Positions 55,978 through 63,552 of a DNA stretch of 64,000 nt are shown in pieces. Source of the DNA: Lunatimonas salinarum (GTDB lineage Bacteria; Bacteroidota; Bacteroidia; Cytophagales; Cyclobacteriaceae); assembly GCF_017811155.1 (NCBI RefSeq), contig NZ_JACVCV010000016.1, forward strand, positions 1-64,000, given 5' to 3'. The translations under genes were made by a program, and so were the position numbers. Below the pieces are notes generated by a model. It was not told the DNA's origin and searched no databases. It was given only the letters and a program-made list of their open reading frames with translations. Positions within the stretch are counted from its first letter, which is position 1. Each line of letters opens with the position of its first letter.

Positions 55978-58884
55978 TTACCAACTTCTGGCTCCACCAG
56001 GGCGCATACCACTACCTCCGGGTCGCATCCCAGGGCCAAAGCCACCTTGACCGGGTGCTTCCTCGGCTTTCTTAAAGTTGCCGATGATGTAGGTGAAACT
56101 AAGCATGCCGTATCGGGTCAGTACATTGGAGAAAACGTCTGTTATCGCCACATCGGATATGGTTCGCGAGATGGCGTTGTTTTGGCTTAGCACATCGAAG
56201 ACAAATAGCTTTAACTCGGCTTTGTTGTTTTTCATGAACCGGTAGCCGGCCTCTATGTTCCAAAGCCATACCGACTGATCCAACCCTTCGGAGAGGCCCC
56301 GGTAGAGCATGTTGTTAGCGCTGTTGGCGATAAACAATTTGCCGTCATTGGGAGAATAGTAGAAGCGGAGGTTGCTGTTTTGGATGTAGTAATTGTTATC
56401 CAGGTTGCTTTGCAAGCTACTTTTTACCACGGTGTAGGTACCGTTGGTGGACAGGGTGAAGTCGACGTCTTTGCTGATGTTACTGGCCAGGGTCACGCCA
56501 CCACGGAAGTCGAAGTTTTCGTTTACGTTCATCTGTCCGTTGATGATACCGGGGGTGCGTCCGTAGCTCAGACCCGGATTTACATTTACTTTGGTCTTAA
56601 ATTTAGGAATACTGGTGCCGTAGTTAACAGCCAATCGAGACATCCACTGTCCGTTTAGGTTTACCGGTCGGGTAATCTGTCCACCGCTCCGGAGCAGAAT
56701 TTCGTTGTTAATCAAGGTATCTCTGGTCGCTACAAAGGTGTTTGTACCCACGAAGTTGTCAGTGATAGAGGCAAACAGAAACATGAATAAGGTTTTGTTT
56801 TTTTCCATATCCACCTTTGACATGTTTAGGAAAAACGTGTTGTTAAAGGCCTGTGCCAGCTCAGGGTTACCCACTGTTAGGTTGAGCGGGTTGTTATTGT
56901 TAATCACGTTTTGGAGCTGATTTACGCTGGGTTCCTGAGTCCGCGTTCGGTACCTGAATCGATAGCTGATGCCTTTTTCGGTACGGTAGTTGACCACCGC
57001 TGTAGGCAGGAAGTTGCGGAAATCCCGGTAGACATTGCCCTCCTGAGGAAACATGATGTCGTTGTCCAATACGGCGTATTGGTAGTCCATGCTAAAATTG
57101 GCATTAAATCCTTTGTAGGTGTACATGTAGCCTAATCCTGCCCGCTGGGTAAAGAAGCGGTTGTCAAACTCATTGCTGAGGGCGGTGTCCAAGACCATGA
57201 TCCCTTGCTCATTGGCGAGCTGGAAGGTCTTCTGGTCTGCGGCGCTTTTATTGTTTCCGAAGGAATATCGCGCTGTGGCTACCGATCGCTCGGAAATGGG
57301 TTCGGTATAAGACAGGTTAATATTGTAGTTAAAGCCGTCGGATAAGGCACTTGTTTCTTGGATCAGGGTGTCTTGAGAAGACCGTACATAATCCCTATTT
57401 GCCGCGATCAGATCTGTGAGTTGGTCGCGCTTGTTGAGCGAGGTAAACACATCGGTGGATAGTGTTCTGCCCTTTTTTTCAAATTTGTACCGATAGGTTA
57501 GGGAGTTGGACAGGTTATACCCCTGGGTTTCGTTTTCGGTAGTCGTTCTGGTGGCACTTAGCGGGTCCAGAGCGCTATTCAGGTTTAGCCCGTCTAGGTC
57601 ACTGTAGCGGCTGTTGTTTTGAAAACTAAGCGAGGGACGGATTATCAGTGCGTTTTTGTCATTGATATCGTATTCGATCATTCCATTCATCCGGTGATTT
57701 CGGTTGTTGACCGTAGAGAGTTGGTTTTCTTGGTAGAACTGTCGCTGCTGTTCGCTCAGGATGGTCTCCCGGTTGGTAATATCCAGTACGGCATTGTCGG
57801 TGTCGTTATAGAAATAGCTGCCGGTAAAGTTTATTTTTTCGCCCCATTTGTCGCTGTAGTTTATTCCCAGGGAGTTGGTGGTTACTATACCGTTGTTTTG
57901 CGCCACGGCAAAATTACCGCCGCCACCACCGCCCCAGCCGCCACCGCCGGGTCTTCCACCTCCACCACCTCGTCGGCCACCGCCGCCCATAGAACTACTA
58001 GTGACGCCCAGTAGATCGTCAGAGGAGAAATTTTGTTGGTTTACGTTGTTGAAAAGGCCGATGATTGAGAATCGTTTGGCACCTTTGAAAAAATTGATGT
58101 TTCCACCCAGGGAATAGCGATCGTCAGTTCCGTACCCGGCATACACCCGGCCAAAGTGGCTATTACGCATGTTGCCCTTGGTAATGATGTTGATCGTTTT
58201 GGCGTAGTTGCCGTCATCCAATCCGGTGAGGCGGGACTGGTCTGACCGCTGATCTAATACCTGCACACTCTCAACCATATCTGCGGGGAGGTTGCGAAGG
58301 GCAATGGAGGGGTCGTTGCCAAAAAATTCCCGACCGTCCACCAGGATACGCTGCACTTGCTCGCCTTGCGCCTGTACCTGCCCGTTTTCGATCGTTACGC
58401 CAGGCAGCTTTCCAATAAGTTCCTCAGCCATCGCGTTTTCTCGGGTCTTAAATGCGCTTGCATTAAATACCGCCGTGTCACCTTTCATTTCACCTACCGC
58501 GGTTTCGCCTTGAATCACCACTTCCCCCAGTAACTCACTGTCCTCGCTGATGGCGATCACCCCGAGGTCTAGAGGAACCCCCCTATTCATGTTTCGGGTT
58601 ACTTTTTCATAGCCCACATAGGTGATTTCCAGTTTGAAGGATTGCATGCGGGGATAGGCAATCTCAAATTTGCCATCCGTGCCAGTCACTGTATTGCTCA
58701 CCAGGGTGTCGCCCATGGTTTTGATCAGGATATTGGCACCGATCAGTGGATCTTTTGTGGTACCCTCTACTACCTGTCCGCGGATCATGGGTGTATCCCC
58801 CCCGGTGGCTCTTCGCTGCTGGGCTTCCAGGACTTGTAGACCAAAAAGGAATACGAAAAGTGTGGATAATGTAAAGATTTTCAT
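55978..58884 (-). CDS. TonB-receptor-like outer-membrane protein with a glycine-rich insert
   Basis: A 968-residue protein: signal peptide (about 1-22, ending LEAQ), carboxypeptidase-regulatory-like domain (about 35-115), a plug-like domain (about 130-240, including LVDGREFFGNDPSIALRNLP), then a long barrel. Residues about 296-327 form a Gly/Arg-rich stretch, and the C-terminus ends in Gly/Pro/Met/Arg-rich repeats (MRPGGSGMRPGG) rather than a typical aromatic last strand. I favour ATG 58884, as the extra 16 codons from 58932 lie in a repeated leader. Substrate unknown. Confidence 0.82.
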   Translation of the reverse strand: MKIFTLSTLFVFLFGLQVLEAQQRRATGGDTPMIRGQVVEGTTKDPLIGANILIKTMGDTLVSNTVTGTDGKFEIAYPRMQSFKLEITYVGYEKVTRNMNRGVPLDLGVIAISEDSELLGEVVIQGETAVGEMKGDTAVFNASAFKTRENAMAEELIGKLPGVTIENGQVQAQGEQVQRILVDGREFFGNDPSIALRNLPADMVESVQVLDQRSDQSRLTGLDDGNYAKTINIITKGNMRNSHFGRVYAGYGTDDRYSLGGNINFFKGAKRFSIIGLFNNVNQQNFSSDDLLGVTSSSMGGGGRRGGGGGRPGGGGWGGGGGGNFAVAQNNGIVTTNSLGINYSDKWGEKINFTGSYFYNDTDNAVLDITNRETILSEQQRQFYQENQLSTVNNRNHRMNGMIEYDINDKNALIIRPSLSFQNNSRYSDLDGLNLNSALDPLSATRTTTENETQGYNLSNSLTYRYKFEKKGRTLSTDVFTSLNKRDQLTDLIAANRDYVRSSQDTLIQETSALSDGFNYNINLSYTEPISERSVATARYSFGNNKSAADQKTFQLANEQGIMVLDTALSNEFDNRFFTQRAGLGYMYTYKGFNANFSMDYQYAVLDNDIMFPQEGNVYRDFRNFLPTAVVNYRTEKGISYRFRYRTRTQEPSVNQLQNVINNNNPLNLTVGNPELAQAFNNTFFLNMSKVDMEKNKTLFMFLFASITDNFVGTNTFVATRDTLINNEILLRSGGQITRPVNLNGQWMSRLAVNYGTSIPKFKTKVNVNPGLSYGRTPGIINGQMNVNENFDFRGGVTLASNISKDVDFTLSTNGTYTVVKSSLQSNLDNNYYIQNSNLRFYYSPNDGKLFIANSANNMLYRGLSEGLDQSVWLWNIEAGYRFMKNNKAELKLFVFDVLSQNNAISRTISDVAITDVFSNVLTRYGMLSFTYIIGNFKKAEEAPGQGGFGPGMRPGGSGMRPGGARSW

Positions 58885-58975
58885 GTGTTTATAATTGTTT
58901 TTCAGCGGTCCCATGGAATCTCGCATGGCCAATAGTCATTCTGTTGTTTGATGCCTACTTCATGCTCGATTTCAT
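58882..58975 (-). promoter_or_regulatory. Leader element, copy B
   Basis: Read on the minus strand, the 94 nt up to the start codon of the receptor-like gene carry the same ordered blocks as 18524-18430: ATGAAATCGAGCA, TGCGAGATTCCAT, GACCGCT, ATTATAAACA. The variable parts between the blocks differ. Confidence 0.6.
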
Positions 58976-58976
58976 T

Positions 58977-59010
58977 GCAGATGTCTTGTTTGTCCCAGTT
59001 AGACATCTGC
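58977..59010. repeat. Perfect 10-base inverted repeat upstream of leader copy B
   Basis: GCAGATGTCT (58977-58986) pairs with AGACATCTGC (59001-59010) around a 14-base loop. It ends 2 bases before leader copy B (reading minus-ward). It could be an operator or leader hairpin. Confidence 0.5.
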
Positions 59011-59139
59011 TACTTATAGAAAGTTTAATGAAGGTGTCGGGAAAGGGTCAATATTGTTTTGAATGGGTAAAAATTCCATTGGAAGGTTAAAAAAAGGGTT
59101 GGGGTAACGGGTATTGGTGTGAAAAAGATCGGTCCAAGG

Positions 59140-59478
59140 TTAATTGGACCGATCCATCAGTTCTTCGTAGTTGATACCCATATGACTGGTATCGTATACC
59201 GCCTCTCCGTTTTTGATCAAAATGACCTGCGGTGAGGCATGCGGGACTGCAAAACGGCTGGCAATGGCATCGGAAATGCCCCTGTAGGCAATCAAGTCCA
59301 AGTAGTAGGGTTCCACCTTTTGGTTGTCCTCTTCCTTCCAGCTACGTGTGATGCGGTTCCAGGCCATGCTGCTGATCGAACAGCGCGTAGAATGTTTGAA
59401 AACCACCACCGGCCGCGTTTTGCTTTCCTCGATCAATTGATCGATCTGCGTTATTTCTTCCAATTTTTTCCAACTCAT
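59140..59478 (-). CDS. ytxJ: YtxJ-like bacillithiol-system redox protein
   Basis: A 112-residue thioredoxin-fold protein with a single Cys33 in VVFKHSTRCSISSMAW and FAVPHASPQVILIKNG. It matches the YtxJ/BrxC family linked to bacillithiol, which may remove bacillithiol from protein disulfides using one Cys. The host also encodes BshC at 14571-16136. Single gene, no obvious operon. Confidence 0.85.
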   Translation of the reverse strand: MSWKKLEEITQIDQLIEESKTRPVVVFKHSTRCSISSMAWNRITRSWKEEDNQKVEPYYLDLIAYRGISDAIASRFAVPHASPQVILIKNGEAVYDTSHMGINYEELMDRSN

Positions 59479-59688
59479 GGGGCAAAGTGTTTACAGAACC
59501 TTTACAGGTAGTTCGTTTGTTGTGTATAACCGATCAGAAAGTAATTTGAGTTCACCCACTGAAAAAAAATTGCCTGCTTACCGGTTTCCGTACTAAATTC
59601 GTTATAGTTTTGGCCCAGAGGTTATTTCCCCTTAGGATAGGTCAGTCGGTGTTTTTGGCACCTATAGCCCGATAACCCACCTTCAATT

Positions 59689-61089
59689 ATGATTTTCAGA
59701 CGCGTCACTACCCCTATTTTCCCGGTTTTTCTTTTGGTTGTCCTACTTGGCTGTCGGAAGATTGACCCAGCCAAGCCTACCTATGTAGGAGAGCGACAGC
59801 CCCTCCCCAAGGCGGTTTCCGAAATCAATCTTCGCTTGGCCCTGCCACTCTCCCTGTTTGAAAGCAAACTGAATGAGCAGTTGGCTGAAAACCTTTTTTC
59901 CGAAAAAGGCATTGACCTCGGCAATGGGCTGTTTTCCGATGTGACCGTGGTCAAGACGGGCCTGCTGCGGCTGGCAGCCACCGAATCGGGTAAGCTACGG
60001 GTCACCCTTCCGGTTTTTTTGGATGGCAAAGTGAGCTTGGAGAAGCGCATTTTTGGGCAGGTAGTATCGGCGGGGGTGCCCTTTAAGGAATCCCTTACGC
60101 CTCAGGTCAGTTTTCGTCCGCATTTGGATGAAAACTGGGAGGTAGAGATCAACGAATTGGAAGTAGAAAGTTGGGGCAGGTCGCTGCGTTATGACCTGTT
60201 GGGCTATTCACTGGACCTGGAGCCGATCATGAAGCAGCAGCTAGAGAACATGCTGGAACGGAAGCTAGCCTCCAACCTGCTCGCCAGCCTAGACTTGCGG
60301 CGCATAGCAACACAAGCGTGGGAGGCCTACAGTGAGCCTATTTCGCTCAGGAGTGAGGGAATCGAGTTGTTCCTGACCGCTGTGCCCGAGCGGGTGATGA
60401 TCCGCGAGCAGTTTACCGAGGACCAGCAACTGCTGCTGCATTTGGGCATAGACGGCGAAGTGTTCAGTCAAATGAACCCACCGGCAGCACGCCCCAAGAG
60501 CCCACTGCCCAGGGTGTATCCCAACGACCGGGAGGAGAGCAGGGCAGTAATCACGCTCCCCTTGGCACTTTCCTACGCGTGGATGGATCAGTACCTTCAG
60601 GAGGAAATGGTGGGCAATGTCTTTCGGGTAGACAACCGGACGACGCTCGTTCCGCATTCCTTCGCGACCCAGGCCTACGGTGACCGCGCGCTGGTTAGGA
60701 TGGAGTTTACCGCAAAACGCATCCGGAAAAAGGATGTGAAAGGGGAGCTATACCTGGTTGGGATGCCCGTGTATGACGAGGAAAAGCAGGCGGTCGTTTT
60801 TGAGGAAGTGGATTTTGATCTAAAAACCCAGCATTTTCTTACCAACAGCGCCAATTGGCTCAAGGGAGGAAAGATCCGTTCGGCGATCGAAAAGCAGGCG
60901 GTTTTTCCCATCGGAGATTACCTGGCGGAAGCAAGAAGGGAGCTCCGGGAGTTGGGAAGCTGGCAGACGGCCTTTGCAGATTTTTCGCTGGTCAGCCCCG
61001 AGCTGGAAGTGCAGGGCATCTACGTGACCGAAGAGGGCATTCAGGTTTACGTGCGGTCCATGGGAGATATCGCGGTGCGCATGAAGTAG
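59689..61089 (+). CDS. DUF4403 family lipoprotein
   Basis: A 466-residue lipoprotein (signal and LLGC lipobox, Cys22) of the DUF4403 type. Duplicated beta-rich halves (about 40-240 and 250-460) suggest a BPI/SMP-like tubular lipid-binding fold, but this is inference. Function unknown. The coding sequence is G+C-rich compared with most neighbours. Confidence 0.75.
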   Translation: MIFRRVTTPIFPVFLLVVLLGCRKIDPAKPTYVGERQPLPKAVSEINLRLALPLSLFESKLNEQLAENLFSEKGIDLGNGLFSDVTVVKTGLLRLAATESGKLRVTLPVFLDGKVSLEKRIFGQVVSAGVPFKESLTPQVSFRPHLDENWEVEINELEVESWGRSLRYDLLGYSLDLEPIMKQQLENMLERKLASNLLASLDLRRIATQAWEAYSEPISLRSEGIELFLTAVPERVMIREQFTEDQQLLLHLGIDGEVFSQMNPPAARPKSPLPRVYPNDREESRAVITLPLALSYAWMDQYLQEEMVGNVFRVDNRTTLVPHSFATQAYGDRALVRMEFTAKRIRKKDVKGELYLVGMPVYDEEKQAVVFEEVDFDLKTQHFLTNSANWLKGGKIRSAIEKQAVFPIGDYLAEARRELRELGSWQTAFADFSLVSPELEVQGIYVTEEGIQVYVRSMGDIAVRMK

Positions 61090-61242
61090 TATCGGTTATC
61101 CTAGGGTGTAAGGGGTTCCTGGCGTACTATTCAGCATGGCAGATGCCTCTGGATAGGTAGGTTAACATATAATAGCTGTGTAGTTACAAGCTATGTGTAG
61201 TTGGGGCGGGCGGCTTCGGTGATATCCAAATCTAACGCCCGT

Positions 61243-61273
61243 AAATCCATCCGCTGGCATATATTTCACCCCT
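61243..61273. repeat. Direct repeat A, left copy
   Basis: 31 bases matching 62851-62881 at 29 positions; shared core ATCCGCTGGCATATA. Confidence 0.75.
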
Positions 61274-61344
61274 TCCAGCTTTTGAGGTGGACGTCGATAC
61301 CTACATAAATGTTTTGGCCGGAATAATCGTTTTTGTTAACTTGT

Positions 61345-61430
61345 GTTTGCATAAGTTTTGGAGGTTTTAGCTTGGTTGTAGAAAACTTAAACTAATGATT
61401 TTCTAAAACTTATGCTATTACTTTGCAAAC
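61345..61430. repeat. Nested inverted repeat
   Basis: GCATAAGTTTT (61349-61359) pairs perfectly with AAAACTTATGC (61405-61415). GTTTGCA (61345-61351) pairs with TGCAAAC (61424-61430). Inside, TAGAAAA (61379-61385) pairs with TTTTCTA (61399-61405). It may be a MITE-like insertion, recombination site or RNA structure. Confidence 0.5.
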
Positions 61431-61532
61431 ATATGGCCTTCGGGATTATGGTATCGGGTGGGTATTAATCGGTTCCGGACACGATAGGTTTTTTGTTAAG
61501 ATAGAAAAATGCAATTGCAGGTCAAACCGGCT

Positions 61533-61614
61533 TCTCAATCCCGAATGGATGAAAAGATTATAGCCATAAACAATCTAAGCTGTCGCAAACCCCGTAGGGG
61601 TGGCATTTTTGACC
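61533..61614. repeat. Direct repeat B, left copy
   Basis: 82 bases matching 63020-63101 at about 72 positions by hand alignment. It includes ATCCCgaatGGAT-type and CCCCGTAGGGG hairpin cores. Confidence 0.75.
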
Positions 61615-61816
61615 GAGCGGGTTGCTGATTTCTTTGGTGTGGGTTTTGATTGCTGCTATGGAAGGGAGTACCCCCATCCAACGTTATCGCGATGATGTCC
61701 CCACTGGGGTAAAATTGGATCCTTCAATAGGGCAATCATCCCCTAAAATTCCCTTTTATTGCCATCAATAGTACATGAGATATATTACAAAAGCGTACTT
61801 TTTATTATCTTGTAGG

Positions 61817-62758
61817 ATGGCAAAGCGATTCCACAACCTTCACGACCTCTTTGTTAGGGAGTCATTCGCCGATTCGGAAAGGGCTGTGGCATTCTTTGAG
61901 CGTTTCCTACCGAAATCAATAATAGGCCATCTGAATCTTGACACGCTAACCGTGTAAAAGGAAACCTATATCAATGAAACGTTAAAGGAGCATTTTTCGG
62001 ATCTGGTATTTGAAGTGTCCCTCAAATCCGATCATTCGGTCAAAATGGATGTAGCCCTGCTCTTCGAACACAAATCGTCACCGGACAGAAATGTGCTTTT
62101 TCAGATCGGGTACTATATGTTTGCGCATTGGACAAAATGTATCTCCGAAACCAGAGAGCCAAAACCCATTATTCCCGTTATCTATTATCAGGGCAAGAAA
62201 AACTGGAGCGTCGGAAGCCTTCCAGACCTCTTCAAAAACTACCCGAATGAAGTAAAGGAGTATCTGCCTATTCTCAACCACATTTTTATTGACCTGAGGG
62301 CGATCAGCGAAGATCAGCTATTGAGTATGCGCAATAACATGATGAAAGCGGCGATTCTTGCCCAGCAGTGGCGCATTAATCCGATCAAACTCAAAGAAGA
62401 CTTCGAGCGCATCTTCCGGCTGTTACCGATAGAGGGCTCAAACAGGAACTTTTTGGAGATGATTGTTGTATATGCATTGAATGTTTCCGAAATTACCGAG
62501 GCCCAGTTAGGCGAAACAATACGATCAATTCCCGAACCTCTAAAAGAAAAAATCATGACAACCTACACCATGCTTATTGAAAAAGGCAAATCGGAAGGAG
62601 AACAGATAGGAATTCAGAAGGGCAAGCTTGAGGAGAAAACCGAGGTTATCGTCAGCCTTTTTGATGAGGGATTTGACGTACCCAAAATTGCCAAAATCGT
62701 CAAATTGCCAGAGGAGGAAGTCGTAAGAATCCTCACTGAAAAGGGAAGGGTAGAATAA
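61817..62758 (+). pseudogene. Rpn-family PD-(D/E)XK nuclease, broken by one stop codon
   Basis: A single frame of 314 codons from ATG 61817 to 62758, interrupted by TAA at 61955-61957 and otherwise intact. N-terminus FHNLHDLFVRESFAD, the nuclease core after the stop with EHFSDLV and VALLFEHKSSPD (catalytic Asp, Glu, Lys), and a C-terminal LxEKGKSEGxxxGxxKG region. This is the recombination-promoting nuclease/putative transposase family. All catalytic residues lie after the stop, so full-length protein is not made without suppression; a single base change would restore it. Confidence 0.85.
62555..62758 (+). CDS. Possible internal C-terminal Rpn product
   Basis: Within the broken Rpn gene, in-frame ATGs at 62555 and 62570 open a 67-codon C-terminal frame with a helical, charged sequence. 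In some E. coli rpn genes a small internal C-terminal product is known to restrain the full-length nuclease. Whether this one is made is unknown; the upstream context is only weakly ribosome-site-like. Confidence 0.2.
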   Translation: MTTYTMLIEKGKSEGEQIGIQKGKLEEKTEVIVSLFDEGFDVPKIAKIVKLPEEEVVRILTEKGRVE

Positions 62759-62850
62759 GAACACGCCTTCGTTTACCAATTTTTGTTGCATGGTGCAGAT
62801 GCAGTTTCAACCCACCCAATTGGGCATTCATATTCAATTCTAAGCTCCTC

Positions 62851-62881
62851 AAATTCATCCGCTGGCATATATGTCACCCCT
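62851..62881. repeat. Direct repeat A, right copy
   Basis: Matches 61243-61273 at 29 of 31 positions. Confidence 0.75.
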
Positions 62882-63019
62882 ACGGGGTTTTTTATCTTCG
62901 TATTTCCTGTTTTCTATAAAAATGCCATCCCTTCAGGATTGGTGGATTGGAAGTATTTTAATCGGTGCCCTTATTAGGAGATTTTGGTAACACCGAATAA
63001 TCATGCCATCCAATATTAA

Positions 63020-63101
63020 TCTCAATCCCGAAGGGATGAAAGGATTATAGCCATCAAGAATCCAAGCTTTGGCAAACCCCGCAGGGGTGGCACTATTGAC
63101 C
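63020..63101. repeat. Direct repeat B, right copy
   Basis: Matches 61533-61614 at about 72 of 82 positions. It includes ATCCCgaaGGGAT and CCCCgcaGGGG hairpin cores. Confidence 0.75.
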
Positions 63102-63263
63102 ACTGCTATCACTCCTGTAGTAAGTAGAAAAGAGCCGTCCGAAATCCATTTGCAAAGGCTAAAACTGACTCTTTTTTGGATCGAAATTCATTATAGCTTC
63201 CCGATAAGATCCGGCATTATAAATGCCTAGGGTTACGTATGTTATGGTATATTAGGGATGTAG

Positions 63264-63368
63264 ATGCAATCTACACCCGGTCGAGAGACAATTACGATTG
63301 ATGCGGACACTTTGCCATTTTGGGACGAAGCCAAAAAAATATTGGAAAATATCAAGGTGTTTAGCTAG
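63264..63368 (+). CDS. Possible 34-residue small protein or gene remnant
   Basis: ATG 63264 to TAG 63366-63368, 34 codons. The peptide has regular polar/hydrophobic alternation (ITIDADTLPFWDEAKKILEN), unlike random AT-rich translation, and resembles the end of a small antitoxin-like protein. A stop codon directly precedes the ATG. No family recognised. Confidence 0.22.
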   Translation: MQSTPGRETITIDADTLPFWDEAKKILENIKVFS

Positions 63369-63552
63369 TAGGAATTCATCGTTGTGAATCATTCCTGTTG
63401 AGTGGTAGAGGAAAAGAAAGGCAGCCAAACGAGGGATTTTAAAACTACCTTATCCCGCTTTAATAATCACAGGAGCAGTTTCCTGAATTTAAGCAGTGCT
63501 TATCCGCTACCCGTTTGGATACACGGCCCTTCTTCCGGTGAGTGCATTTTGG

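Larger units (their letters stand above)
61090..61816. other. Repeat-rich intergenic region left of the Rpn pseudogene
   Basis: No intact gene seen. It holds the left copies of two direct repeats (61243-61273 and 61533-61614) and a nested inverted repeat (61345-61430). A CCCC-act-GGGG hairpin core is at about 61699-61709. Confidence 0.6.
62759..63552. other. Repeat-rich region right of the Rpn pseudogene
   Basis: Holds the right copies of both direct repeats (62851-62881 and 63020-63101) and an ACCCC-tac-GGGGT hairpin followed by TTTTTTAT (62876-62894), usable as a terminator of the Rpn gene. Beyond 63101 I see only a 34-codon frame (63264-63368) and no other gene. Confidence 0.55.

Noticed and set aside
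57875-58117. 80-codon plus-strand Pro-rich frame
   Set aside because: It is the complement of the Gly-rich segment of the receptor-like gene.
58885-58932. 16-residue N-terminal extension of the TonB-receptor-like protein
   Set aside because: It would put non-signal residues before a typical signal peptide and translates the repeated leader element.
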